Part shown: positions 18,316 to 27,269 of the stretch, in pieces | Numbering within the stretch: the first letter of the stretch is position 1 | Layout of the letters: every line of letters begins with the position of its first letter | From: an uncultured SAR116 cluster alpha proteobacterium | GTDB lineage: Bacteria; Pseudomonadota; Alphaproteobacteria; Puniceispirillales; Marisalimonadaceae | NCBI GenBank assembly: GCA_902543145.1 | Contig: CACBXG010000004.1 | Span: forward strand, 46,637 to 110,636 | Length of the DNA stretch: 64,000 bases | Direction of reading: 5' to 3' | Notes under the pieces: generated by a model | Told to the model about the DNA's origin: nothing | What the model saw: the letters and a program-made list of their open reading frames with translations, nothing else | Database searches by the model: none | Program-made: the position numbers and the translations under genes

Positions 18316-19284
18316 ATGAAAATAATCAGACAATATGGTCCTAATGAAATAGAAAACTCATCATTGTGTTTTGGAACAATGCAGTTTGGAGACGGGGCAG
18401 ATGAACGCGACAGCCAAGAAATGTATGAGGCATGTCGAGAAAATGGTATTAATTTTTTTGATACTGCATTTGTTTATACTGAAGGTAAATCTGAAAAAAT
18501 TCTTGGAAATTTAATTAGAGAAGAACGTGAAAAAATTATTCTAATTACAAAAGCAGGTTCAGTTGGAGGTTCAAGTGGAGAAAATATTAGATCACAATTA
18601 GAGCAAAGTCTTAAAAGACTAAATCAGGACTATGTAGATATTTTCTTCTTACATCATTGGGATGATAATGTGCCATTAGAAGAAACATTTGAAACACTTA
18701 AAAATTTAAAAGAAGAAAAAAAATTTTTTCAATTAGGTGTTTCTAATTTTGCTGCTTGGCAAGTTTTGAAAGCAAATTTGATTGCTCAAAAATATAATTT
18801 TCCATCAGTAGATATTCTGCAACCCATGTATAATATTGTTAAAAGACAAGCCGAAGTAGAAATTCTTCCTATGGCAACATCAGAAGATATTGGTGTAATA
18901 AGTTATAGTCCTTTAGGAGGGGGACTTCTTACAGGCAAATATGACGCATCAATTACATCAAGTAAAAATACATCTGGAAGACTTCATGAAAATGAAAAAT
19001 ATAAAATTAGATATGGACAAGATTGGATGTACAAAGCAGCACATTCTTTAAAAAATTTAGCGAATAATTTAAATTATGATCCTATTTCTTTAGCAGTTGC
19101 TTGGGTTTTAAAGAATGATGCGGTAACTGCCCCAATAATAAGTGCCAGAAATCTAAAACAATTAAAACCTTCCCTAGATTCAGTTAAAATTTCATTAGAT
19201 AATGAAACTTACAAATTAATATCTAATATCAGTCCTACACCTGCTCCTGCAACTGATAGATTAGAAGAAGTCAGTGACAATTAA
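18316..19284 (+). CDS. Aldo/keto reductase
   Basis: 322 residues with an aldo/keto reductase barrel. The catalytic tetrad is visible as Asp in NFFDTAFVYTEG, Tyr in the same stretch, Lys in ILITKAG and His in IFFLHHWD. VISYSPLGGGLLTGKY and the C-terminal APIISARNLKQL are NADP-phosphate contacts typical of the AKR superfamily. The likely role is NADP-dependent oxidation or reduction of a sugar aldehyde, possibly the first step into the acid-sugar routes here (aldose to lactone); the substrate is not provable. It sits in the otnC-otnI run of plus-strand genes. Confidence 0.82.
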   Translation: MKIIRQYGPNEIENSSLCFGTMQFGDGADERDSQEMYEACRENGINFFDTAFVYTEGKSEKILGNLIREEREKIILITKAGSVGGSSGENIRSQLEQSLKRLNQDYVDIFFLHHWDDNVPLEETFETLKNLKEEKKFFQLGVSNFAAWQVLKANLIAQKYNFPSVDILQPMYNIVKRQAEVEILPMATSEDIGVISYSPLGGGLLTGKYDASITSSKNTSGRLHENEKYKIRYGQDWMYKAAHSLKNLANNLNYDPISLAVAWVLKNDAVTAPIISARNLKQLKPSLDSVKISLDNETYKLISNISPTPAPATDRLEEVSDN

Positions 19285-19297
19285 TTAGGGAAATCTC

Positions 19298-20113
19298 TTG
19301 GATACAGCAATAGAAAAAAATTGGGAAGTTTATGCTTTAAAATATGCTGAAAGAGCAGATAGAACTCGGAGTGACAGCTTCATTTTCGACGATCATTCTA
19401 ATCAAGCTCACACTATTGATTATTTTATTTGGGTTTTGAAATCAGATAAAGATATTATTGTTGTAGACACAGGATATGATTACGACGAAGCTAAAAGAAG
19501 AGATAGGCCTATACAAAGAGCTCCGTCTGAGGCTTTAAAAGCTATTAACGTTGAAGCTAGTGATGTTACTGACGTAATTATAACTCATCTTCATTATGAT
19601 CATGCAGGTGGATTAAAGGATTTTCCTAATGCAAAATTTCATCTTCAAGAAACAGAAATGGCCTACGCAACTGGTCCTTGTATGTGTCATGAAACTATTA
19701 AAATGCCTTTTACAGGCGAACATGTATGTCAGATGGTTAAAAACCTATATTCTGGCAGGGTAATTTTTTATAATGGTATTGGATCAATCAAAAGTGGAAT
19801 AACTGTACATTTAATAGGTGGTCATTCAAGAGGTTTGCAATCTGTAAGAGTAAAAACTGAAAATGGATATTTATGTTTAGCTTCTGATGCCACACATTTC
19901 TATGAAAATTTTCTAATGGCTAAACCCTTTCCCATTGTTGTTGATTTAGAAGATATGCTAAATGGTTTTAAGTTAATTAAAAGCTTGGCCACAAGTGATG
20001 ATTTAGTTGTTCCAGGACATGATCCTTTAGTTAAAGACTTTTTCCCTAAAGAAGGAATGTCTGGTTTTGTTTGGAGATTAGATAAAGGACCTATTAATCC
20101 AATAAAGATCTAA
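19298..20113 (+). CDS. Metallo-beta-lactamase-fold hydrolase (N-acyl-homoserine-lactonase-like)
   Basis: 271 residues. The signature HLHYDHAGG supplies the zinc ligands, with IGGHSRG, SDATH and PGHDPLV as later ligands, the pattern of AHL-lactonase-type MBL hydrolases. Such enzymes open lactones. With an aldo/keto reductase immediately upstream (13 bases), opening of a sugar lactone is as plausible as quorum quenching. The start is TTG at 19298; no ATG is available near the family N-terminus. Its 3' end overlaps the convergent SAF-domain oxidoreductase by 20 bases. Confidence 0.75.
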   Translation: MDTAIEKNWEVYALKYAERADRTRSDSFIFDDHSNQAHTIDYFIWVLKSDKDIIVVDTGYDYDEAKRRDRPIQRAPSEALKAINVEASDVTDVIITHLHYDHAGGLKDFPNAKFHLQETEMAYATGPCMCHETIKMPFTGEHVCQMVKNLYSGRVIFYNGIGSIKSGITVHLIGGHSRGLQSVRVKTENGYLCLASDATHFYENFLMAKPFPIVVDLEDMLNGFKLIKSLATSDDLVVPGHDPLVKDFFPKEGMSGFVWRLDKGPINPIKI

Positions 20114-21410
20114 AGTTTTTTTCCATTGACCTTCTATATGCAACAGTGGGATCATCCAAAGAATAATCTACATCTTTCCATGTTAAAATTTGATCTTCGT
20201 TTAAATCCTTATTAAGTTTTATTCCATGTGCCAGACCTATTGGCAGAGTTTCGTTTAAGAGGGAGTCTTTTGCCGGTATCAATTTACCCCAAACAGTAGC
20301 TCCTCCTTCTCCATCTAGAATTTCACCTTTTTTCAAGGGTCGTTTCGATGTAGCAATCACATCACCTGAAAAAGTTTGTGTTTGCCCGGTTGATTGATTT
20401 AATAAAGCTGCGCTAAAAATTGAAATATTTAGTTCCATACCGATTAAATGAAATGGTTTGTACATAGCAGAAAATTGTCCAGTACTATCAGTGTTCATAC
20501 CATATTGTTTAAAACATGAGGCAGCATAATCATTTGGTGCTTTAAGAACAGCGTAAACTCCCCATCTTAAATCTTTAAATACATCTTTACCATCTCTCTC
20601 AAGAGATGAAACTACCTCAACTTGTCCATCATACTCTAACACACCACCATTATTCTTAGGCTTAAGAACCTCTGCTAGGTCATCCATACCGCAAGGAGGA
20701 AAAAGTAGACCATTAGAGGGCACTTTAAGATTGCAAGCGTTGGCAATTGCTGCCATTTCTAGACTTGATTTTGTTCCATCAAGAAAAGAGTTAAACATTT
20801 TAGAGTTCATTCCGGCTTCATTTGCTTCTTTTTCTGTTAATCCATAATAATTCCATACTGTTTCAGGTGTCGATTTATGATATTCAGGAAGATATTTAGT
20901 ACCTTTACCAGCAGCAGTTACATAAAAGCCATTAGACCTAGCCCAGTCAACAATTTCAGCTGTAAGAGCAGGCTGATCTCCATAAGCCATAGAATAAACA
21001 ACACCAGCAGATTTAGCTTCCTTAACTAAAGACGCACCAGCCAATACATCTGCTTCTACATTTACCATAACGATGTGTTTACCGTTCTGAAATGCTGTTT
21101 GAGCGTGCAAAATCCCAGCTGATGGATGTCCGGTTGCCTCTACAACAACCTCAACTTCAGACTTTGTTATTGCTTTAATTCCTGTGTCGACAAATTTAGT
21201 ATTAGAAATAAGATCATCGCACCAACCAACATTTTTACAAGCTTTTTTTGCGTTATCTGGAATAAGATCTGCAATAATTACAACTTCTAGACCAGGGGTG
21301 GTTGGCACTTGACTTAAAAACATAGAACCAAACTTTCCAGCTCCAATCAAAGCAACTTTTACAGGTGCATTATTATCTATTCTTTGTGAAATCAAACTTT
21401 GTAAAAACAT
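20094..21410 (-). CDS. NAD(P)-dependent oxidoreductase with C-terminal SAF domain (COG4091, homoserine-dehydrogenase-like)
   Basis: 438 residues. The N-terminal Rossmann fold shows VALIGAGKFGSMFLSQ (residues about 18-34), and VVVEATGHPSAG and MVNVEADVLAG follow as in homoserine dehydrogenase-like proteins. The C-terminal part (SKRPLKKGEILDGEGG) is a SAF domain. The COG4091 family is widespread in alphaproteobacteria next to carbohydrate genes, but its reaction is not firmly established; oxidation of a branched or acid sugar is possible. It lies three bases after the phosphatase-like gene, so the two are translationally close. Confidence 0.78.
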   Translation of the reverse strand: MFLQSLISQRIDNNAPVKVALIGAGKFGSMFLSQVPTTPGLEVVIIADLIPDNAKKACKNVGWCDDLISNTKFVDTGIKAITKSEVEVVVEATGHPSAGILHAQTAFQNGKHIVMVNVEADVLAGASLVKEAKSAGVVYSMAYGDQPALTAEIVDWARSNGFYVTAAGKGTKYLPEYHKSTPETVWNYYGLTEKEANEAGMNSKMFNSFLDGTKSSLEMAAIANACNLKVPSNGLLFPPCGMDDLAEVLKPKNNGGVLEYDGQVEVVSSLERDGKDVFKDLRWGVYAVLKAPNDYAASCFKQYGMNTDSTGQFSAMYKPFHLIGMELNISIFSAALLNQSTGQTQTFSGDVIATSKRPLKKGEILDGEGGATVWGKLIPAKDSLLNETLPIGLAHGIKLNKDLNEDQILTWKDVDYSLDDPTVAYRRSMEKNFRSLLD

Positions 21411-21413
21411 ATC

Positions 21414-22163
21414 CTAATTATTCCCAAATATTTGTTTTAATTTTTGGATATCATTAACTTTAAGTCCTAGCTGTGAAATGAAATAATTTTCTAATGAACT
21501 GTATTTTTTGTCTACTTCATCAATAGCTGCATTTAAATAAGACTGTTGGACTTTACCAAGTGTGCTTAACATATTTTTTGTAACTAGTGAGTCCTGATTT
21601 GAAGAGCTAGTACTTTGCTCAGCTGTTGCGGCTTTAATAGTCAATAATTCATTTGAAATAAGATAATTTTCAAAAATTAAATCCATAGGGTTTTTGAAAA
21701 TACTTTGTATCATAAAGCTTGCTATACCAGTCCTGTCTTTGCCAGCAGAACAATGAAAAATAATTGGAAGTTCCCTTGATTGAAGCAGAATTTCAAAAAA
21801 TTTTGTCCAAACCTCTTTATGATTATTAATATACATTCGATAACTATCTTCCATAACTTTTTCATAAGATTTTACACTATCCCCATCGATTTCTTTTTGT
21901 GCAACCATTCTACTAAGAGTGCTTGCTGATATAGGGAGGTTGATATACTTTTCTAAAAGTTTACTTGATAAATTATCTGGTGCTTTTTCAATTTCTTTGG
22001 GATCACGAAAATCAATTATAGCGTGAGGTTTTAAATTTTCTAAAACTCTAATATCTCGCTCGTTTAGGGTGCTAAGTTTAGCACATCTAAATAATAAATT
22101 TTTTTTCATTTTAGAGCCAATAGACACGTCTCTAAAATTTGAAACTGAATCAATCGAGATCAA
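21414..22163 (-). CDS. Tyrosine-phosphatase-like protein (Y_phosphatase3 family)
   Basis: 249 residues. The N-terminus NFRDVSIGSKMKKNLLFRCA with the IDFRDPKEIE motif, and the P-loop FHCSAGKDRTG (Cys nucleophile and Arg), identify the bacterial dual-specificity or lipid phosphatase family related to LipA/MptpB. It removes phosphate from Tyr/Ser/Thr, phosphoinositides or small metabolites; the substrate is unknown. It is sandwiched between a PhyH oxygenase (29-base gap) and the SAF oxidoreductase (three-base gap) in an apparent three-gene operon, which points to metabolic rather than signalling use. Confidence 0.8.
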   Translation of the reverse strand: MISIDSVSNFRDVSIGSKMKKNLLFRCAKLSTLNERDIRVLENLKPHAIIDFRDPKEIEKAPDNLSSKLLEKYINLPISASTLSRMVAQKEIDGDSVKSYEKVMEDSYRMYINNHKEVWTKFFEILLQSRELPIIFHCSAGKDRTGIASFMIQSIFKNPMDLIFENYLISNELLTIKAATAEQSTSSSNQDSLVTKNMLSTLGKVQQSYLNAAIDEVDKKYSSLENYFISQLGLKVNDIQKLKQIFGNN

Positions 22164-22192
22164 AAAATTTTTCCTTGTTTTAAAATGCTTTA

Positions 22193-22993
22193 CTATTCAG
22201 CTGCGCTAACACCAATGGTTACTAATTCATTAAGGCAATTATCATCAAGCTTTGTAATAGGTGTAAAATCTCTATGTGCAATCCATTCTTCTCGATTAAA
22301 CTTTTGTATATGATTATCTACGTGACATAAAGATAGATAGACAATACTTCTGCCAAATGGAGAAATATTTGGAGGACTTGCGTGAACTAGCAAAGAAGAA
22401 AACATCAACATACTACCAGCTGCTCCAGTTGGAGCAACACATCCACCTCTTTCAGCTAACTCTAAAACTTTTTCATTATCTAAAGTCCAAAGTGGATAAC
22501 TTGTAGTCTCTAAATCGTGACCTGCATCAATAACTCCTATTTTGTGACTGCCTGGTATAAAAAGTAAAGGACCATTTGCCGCAGTAACATCATCGAGAAA
22601 TACAGCAATATTCATAGCTCTTGGCTCTGGCATCCCGTCATCTCTTTTCCAAGTTCCATAATCTTGATGCCATTGCCAGACAGCTCCATCAAACGCAGCC
22701 TTAGCATTTAATTTAAACTGATGCATGTAGACATCACCATCTAGTATTTGAGATACCGGATTAATTAATCTAGGATGAGCAGCTAATCTTTTAAAAGCTT
22801 CGTTGTATGTGTGTGCCGCAAAAGCAGTTCTTGCAACTCCTGTGCTTTCTTTCCAAACTTCTTTTCTATTTTCTAAATATACTTTGTCAGCTTCCTCTTT
22901 TAATAATGCCGCTTCATCAGAATTAAACAGTTCAGGAAAGAATAAATAACCATCTTTATCAAATTTTTCTAAATCATTGTTGTTTAAAAGCAT
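22193..22993 (-). CDS. Phytanoyl-CoA dioxygenase (PhyH) family oxygenase
   Basis: 266 residues. The iron facial triad is WHQDYG (His, Asp) and a later LLVHASPPN (His), with the 2-oxoglutarate-binding Arg in PFGRSIVYLSLC. The block from MHQFKLNAK through WQWHQDYGTWKRDDGMP resembles ectoine/proline hydroxylase-type PhyH proteins. They hydroxylate a small molecule with Fe(II) and 2-oxoglutarate. The substrate is unknown; the downstream phosphatase and oxidoreductase suggest a short catabolic route for a substituted or phosphorylated compound. First gene of its operon. Confidence 0.8.
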   Translation of the reverse strand: MLLNNNDLEKFDKDGYLFFPELFNSDEAALLKEEADKVYLENRKEVWKESTGVARTAFAAHTYNEAFKRLAAHPRLINPVSQILDGDVYMHQFKLNAKAAFDGAVWQWHQDYGTWKRDDGMPEPRAMNIAVFLDDVTAANGPLLFIPGSHKIGVIDAGHDLETTSYPLWTLDNEKVLELAERGGCVAPTGAAGSMLMFSSLLVHASPPNISPFGRSIVYLSLCHVDNHIQKFNREEWIAHRDFTPITKLDDNCLNELVTIGVSAAE

Positions 22994-23125
22994 TTATTCC
23001 TCCCTAATCACGTTAAAAATTATAATATATAAAAAATTATAATAATGTAATTAAAATAATTGAAGTCATCATAATTAGCGTGTTAAATATTTATTTATAT
23101 TTAATTTTATTAAAAGGAGACAAGT

Positions 23126-24091
23126 TTGTCGCTTATTTCACCCCTAGATAAATTAAAAATTCCTGTAATAGGATCTCCACTATTTATAATATCAAATCCA
23201 GATTTAGTTATAGCTCAATGTAAGGCAGGTATAATTGGTTCTTTCCCATGCTTAAATGCTAGAGAAGGTGAGGGTGAACCCAATATGCTAGAGATATGGT
23301 TAAAAAGAATAAATGAAGAATTAGATAGACATAATCAAGATAATCCTGACAATCCTGCAGCTCCTTACGCAGTTAATCACATTGTTCATAAATCTAATAT
23401 TAGATTAGAAAAAGATATTGATATTTGTGCAAAATGGGAAGCTCCTGTTTGGATAACTTCTTTGGGTGCAAGGCCTGAGGTAAATGAAGTAGCTCATCAG
23501 GCTAAAGGTATCGTTTTGCACGATATTATAAACAATTTTTTTGCAAAAAAAGCAATTGACAAGGGTGCTGATGGATTGGTAGCAGTTGCTGCTGGTGCAG
23601 GCGGTCACGCAGGTACACTTTCACCATTTGCATTAATTCAAGAGATTCGTGAATGGTTTTCTGGTCCTCTTTTACTATCAGGTTCAATAGCTAATGGTGG
23701 TGCAGTACTTGCTGCACAAGCAATGGGAGCTGATTTGGCTTATATAGGCTCTGCATTTATTGCTACTAATGAGGCTAATGCCGATCAAAGATATAAAGAA
23801 ATGATTACAGAATCTTCTGCCGACGATATTGTATATACAAACTTGTTTACTGGGGTTCATGGTAATTATTTAAAAGGGTCTATAGTGGCTCAGGGGCTAG
23901 ATCCAGACAATCTTGATGTTAGTGATTCAAGTAAAATGAATTTTAGTTCTGGCACTTCAAAACCAAAGAGCTGGAAAGAAATTTGGGGTTCAGGTCAAGG
24001 TATTTCTGCTGTAAAAAGTATTTTACCAGCTGAAGACTTGGTCAAAAGGATAAACAATGAGTATGTTGAAGCCAAAAGTAAACTTATGTAG
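23126..24091 (+). CDS. Nitronate monooxygenase family protein
   Basis: 321 residues with the FMN-binding TIM barrel of nitronate monooxygenase/2-nitropropane dioxygenase. Typical parts are PVIGSPLF at the N-terminus, AGIIGSFPCLNAR, AAGAGGHAGTLSPFAL with the active-site His, LLLSGSIANGGAVLAAQAMGAD-type FMN-phosphate binding (split here for length) and GSAFIATNEA. It oxidises alkyl nitronates; family members are often annotated in fatty-acid contexts. The start is TTG at 23126, set by a strong aaggaga five bases upstream. It is followed after eight bases by the FadJ-type gene, forming an operon. Confidence 0.83.
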   Translation: MSLISPLDKLKIPVIGSPLFIISNPDLVIAQCKAGIIGSFPCLNAREGEGEPNMLEIWLKRINEELDRHNQDNPDNPAAPYAVNHIVHKSNIRLEKDIDICAKWEAPVWITSLGARPEVNEVAHQAKGIVLHDIINNFFAKKAIDKGADGLVAVAAGAGGHAGTLSPFALIQEIREWFSGPLLLSGSIANGGAVLAAQAMGADLAYIGSAFIATNEANADQRYKEMITESSADDIVYTNLFTGVHGNYLKGSIVAQGLDPDNLDVSDSSKMNFSSGTSKPKSWKEIWGSGQGISAVKSILPAEDLVKRINNEYVEAKSKLM

Positions 24092-24099
24092 AGGATAAA

Positions 24100-26196
24100 A
24101 TGTCAGTAGTAAAACATAGAATTTTAGACGAAATAGCACTCATAGAAGTTTCAAACCCACCAGTCAATGCTATTAGTGCCGCAGTTAGAATTGGACTTTT
24201 AGAAACTATTGAAGAACTATCCTTAGATGAAAAAATATTAGCTATAGTTATTACTGCTCCTGAAAGAACATTTCTTGCAGGTGCAGATATTAAAGAATTT
24301 GGTAAAAAAATAGACGCTCCAATTTTAGGAAATATTTGTGATAAAATTGAAAGTCTAAACAAAATAGTTGTTGCGTCATTGCATGGAACTCCTCTTGGTG
24401 GTGGTTTGGAAGTAGCTATGTCAGCACATTATAGAATTGCAGCTCCAAATACTAAAGTTGGTCTGCCAGAAGTTTTGCTAGGTATTTTGCCTGGTGCCGG
24501 GGGAACACAAAGACTTCCAAGATTATGTGGAGTTTCTATGGCTTTAGACATGATGCTTACTGGAAAACATGTTCCAGCTAAAAAGGCTTTGGATGCAGGT
24601 ATCATAGATGTGATTGCCAAAAATAACAACACCATAGATAATGGCATCGAATATGCCAAAAAATTAATTAAAGATGGATTTAAACCAAGACCCACTTCTC
24701 AGATGGAAAATAAGATCAGTGACACACAAGAAATAAGTAATAGTTTAATTAAAATTAAAGAAACTGCCTCAAAAAAATATAAAAATCTTTTTTCACCACA
24801 TGCAATTATTAAATCTGTAGAGGAAGGTCTTAAGTTAAATTTTCCAGAGGCTATCTCAAATGAAAGAGAATTATTTGAGGAATGTATCCAAAGTCCTCAA
24901 AGACAAGGATTAATTCATTCTTTCTTTGCTGAAAGAGCCAATACAAAAGTACCAGAATTAAAAGACGGCAAACCGATAGAGCTTAAAAAAATTGGAATAA
25001 TTGGTGGTGGTACAATGGGTACTGGAATTTCTATGGCTGCTATGAATGCAGGATTAGATGTGATCATGATAGAACAAAATGATGAAGCCATTGAAAAAGG
25101 AAAAGCAAAAATAAATGCAACTTATGACAGAAACGTAAAATTAAATAGAATTAATAATGAACAAAAACTTGAAATTATGAGTATGTTCTCTGCAACTACA
25201 GATTTTAATGAACTCAAAGATAGAGATTTAATTATAGAAGCAGTATTTGAAAACATGGATATTAAAAAAGAGGTTTTTAGCAAATTAAATCAAATTTGCA
25301 GAAAAAATTGTATTTTGGCAACTAACACCAGCTACTTAAACGTTAATGAAATAGCTACAGTTGTAGATGATCCAAGTAGAGTAATTGGTCTTCATTTTTT
25401 TTCGCCAGCTAATATTATGAAACTCCTAGAAATTGTTGTAGCAGAAAAAACCTCAACAGACACAGTTGCTTCAGCTTTTGACTTAGCTAAAAAAATGAGA
25501 AAAGTACCAGTAAGATCTGGAGTGTGTGATGGTTTTATAGGTAACAGAATTCTATCAAAATATTTAGTTAGTACCTATCACATTGTTGAGGATGGAGCTA
25601 GCCCATTTCATGTAGATAAAGTAATTAGAGATTTTGGGTGTGCAATGGGAATTTTTCAAGTAATTGATTTAGCTGGTGGAGATATAGGTTGGGCAACTAG
25701 AAAAAGAAAAGCACCATTTAGACATAAAGATGACAGATATGTAGAAATACCAGATAGAGTGTGCGAAAGAGGGTGGTTTGGTCAAAAAACTTCTAAAGGA
25801 TATTATTTATATGGAGAAAATGTAGATTTTCTTACGCCTAATCCAGAAATAGAAGTAATTTGTGAACAAGAAAGAAAAAGAGCCGGAATAACTCCAAAAA
25901 AATTTGATGATAAGGAGATATTAGATAAATACATTGCTGCAATGGTATATGAAGGGACTAAAATTCTAAGTGAACAAATAGCACTAAAGCCTTCAGATAT
26001 CGATGTTGTCTTTACTAATGGTTATGGATTTCCTAAATGGAGAGGAGGTCCAATGAAATATGCAGATATGATTGGATTAGACAAAATATTGAAAAATATT
26101 CAAAAATATTCAGAAGAAGACCCAAGATTTTGGTCTCCTCCTAAGCTATTAAAAGATTTAGTTAAACAAAACAAAAATTTTGACAGTTTAAATTAA
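24100..26196 (+). CDS. Bifunctional enoyl-CoA hydratase / 3-hydroxyacyl-CoA dehydrogenase (FadJ/FadB type)
   Basis: 698 residues in the fused beta-oxidation layout. Crotonase domain at about 1-190: TFLAGADIKEFG oxyanion hole, LPEVLLGILPGAGGTQRLPR with catalytic Glu residues. NAD domain from about 290: IGIIGGGTMGTGISMA. The dehydrogenase His is in VIGLHFFSPANIMKLLEIV. Two C-terminal helical domains end with NGYGFPKWRGGPM. It hydrates 2-enoyl-CoA and oxidises the L-3-hydroxyacyl-CoA. No thiolase gene follows directly; the thiolase-like protein at 31.1 kb lacks the usual Cys. It overlaps functionally with MaoC and acyl-CoA dehydrogenases elsewhere in the window. Confidence 0.9.
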   Translation: MSVVKHRILDEIALIEVSNPPVNAISAAVRIGLLETIEELSLDEKILAIVITAPERTFLAGADIKEFGKKIDAPILGNICDKIESLNKIVVASLHGTPLGGGLEVAMSAHYRIAAPNTKVGLPEVLLGILPGAGGTQRLPRLCGVSMALDMMLTGKHVPAKKALDAGIIDVIAKNNNTIDNGIEYAKKLIKDGFKPRPTSQMENKISDTQEISNSLIKIKETASKKYKNLFSPHAIIKSVEEGLKLNFPEAISNERELFEECIQSPQRQGLIHSFFAERANTKVPELKDGKPIELKKIGIIGGGTMGTGISMAAMNAGLDVIMIEQNDEAIEKGKAKINATYDRNVKLNRINNEQKLEIMSMFSATTDFNELKDRDLIIEAVFENMDIKKEVFSKLNQICRKNCILATNTSYLNVNEIATVVDDPSRVIGLHFFSPANIMKLLEIVVAEKTSTDTVASAFDLAKKMRKVPVRSGVCDGFIGNRILSKYLVSTYHIVEDGASPFHVDKVIRDFGCAMGIFQVIDLAGGDIGWATRKRKAPFRHKDDRYVEIPDRVCERGWFGQKTSKGYYLYGENVDFLTPNPEIEVICEQERKRAGITPKKFDDKEILDKYIAAMVYEGTKILSEQIALKPSDIDVVFTNGYGFPKWRGGPMKYADMIGLDKILKNIQKYSEEDPRFWSPPKLLKDLVKQNKNFDSLN

Positions 26197-26213
26197 AATT
26201 TAATTATCTATAA

Positions 26214-27239
26214 CTACTTAGTAGGGTCGGGATTAACTTTAACTACTAACTTTCCAAAATTTTTACCATTTAATAATCCTATGAAAGCATTAGGAGCTTT
26301 TTCTAAGCCCTCTACAAAATCTTCTTTATATTTAATCTTGCCTTCATTTATCCATTTTGAAAGAGCTATGATTGACTCTTCTCTTTGATCATAATGATTA
26401 AAAACAATAAAACCTTTTATCATCATTCTTTTTGTAAGTATTTGCCTAAATAATAAGGGCAATCTATCTTTTTCTCCACCTTTTAGACTTGTAGCATTAT
26501 ACAAACTAATAAGGCCACAAACTGGTATTCTGGCATAATCATTTAAGAGAGGCATAACAGTATCGAAAGTAATACCACCTACGTTCTCCCAATAGATATC
26601 TACACCATAAGGACAAGCAGATTTTAGTTTTTCTTTAAAATTTGGATCCTTATAATTTACACATTCATCGAAACCAAGTTCAGTTTTAGTAAACTCGCAT
26701 TTATCTTCGGTACCTGCAACTCCTACAACTCTACATCCATAAATTTTACCAATTTGACCAACGGTCGCTCCTACCGCACCACTTGCTGCTGAAACAACTA
26801 AAGTTTCTCCATTTTGTGGTTTGGCAAAATTGTGCATACCAACGTAAGCTGTTGTACCTGGCATGCCCAAAACACCAATAGAAGTTGATAGGGGTGCCAT
26901 TTTTGGATCAATTAATCTTAATTTTTTTTCATTTACAGTTGGATTGTCTTGCCAGCCCGTTCTGCCTTCAACAAAATCACCAGCTTTAAATAATTCAGAT
27001 TTACTTTCCACAACTTGACTTAAAGCACCAGCCTCCATAACTTCACCTATACCGACTGGTTTTGCATAACTCTTAGCATCATTCATTCGGCCTCGCATAT
27101 AGGGATCTAAGGACATATAAATTGTTTTTAAAAGCACTTCTCCTTCTTTAGGAGAAACTATGTCTTCTTGAACTGTTCTAAAATTACCTAATGTTGGTTC
27201 TCCAACAGGTCTTTCATTAAGTAAAATTTTAGTATTCAT
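26214..27239 (-). CDS. NADP-dependent oxidoreductase, CurA/prostaglandin-reductase family (zinc-free MDR)
   Basis: 341 residues. The N-terminus with YMSLDPYMRGRM is diagnostic for the leukotriene B4 dehydrogenase/CurA branch of medium-chain reductases. The NADPH loop is SAASGAVGATVGQIG and YWENVGG follows. No zinc-ligand Cys set is present, as expected. Such enzymes reduce the C=C bond of alpha,beta-unsaturated ketones and aldehydes, often for detoxification. Convergent with the FadJ-type gene; the MFS carrier gene is 30 bases upstream on the same strand. Confidence 0.85.
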   Translation of the reverse strand: MNTKILLNERPVGEPTLGNFRTVQEDIVSPKEGEVLLKTIYMSLDPYMRGRMNDAKSYAKPVGIGEVMEAGALSQVVESKSELFKAGDFVEGRTGWQDNPTVNEKKLRLIDPKMAPLSTSIGVLGMPGTTAYVGMHNFAKPQNGETLVVSAASGAVGATVGQIGKIYGCRVVGVAGTEDKCEFTKTELGFDECVNYKDPNFKEKLKSACPYGVDIYWENVGGITFDTVMPLLNDYARIPVCGLISLYNATSLKGGEKDRLPLLFRQILTKRMMIKGFIVFNHYDQREESIIALSKWINEGKIKYKEDFVEGLEKAPNAFIGLLNGKNFGKLVVKVNPDPTK

Positions 27240-27269
27240 ACATATCTCCTAGGTTGTGATAAGTTTATA

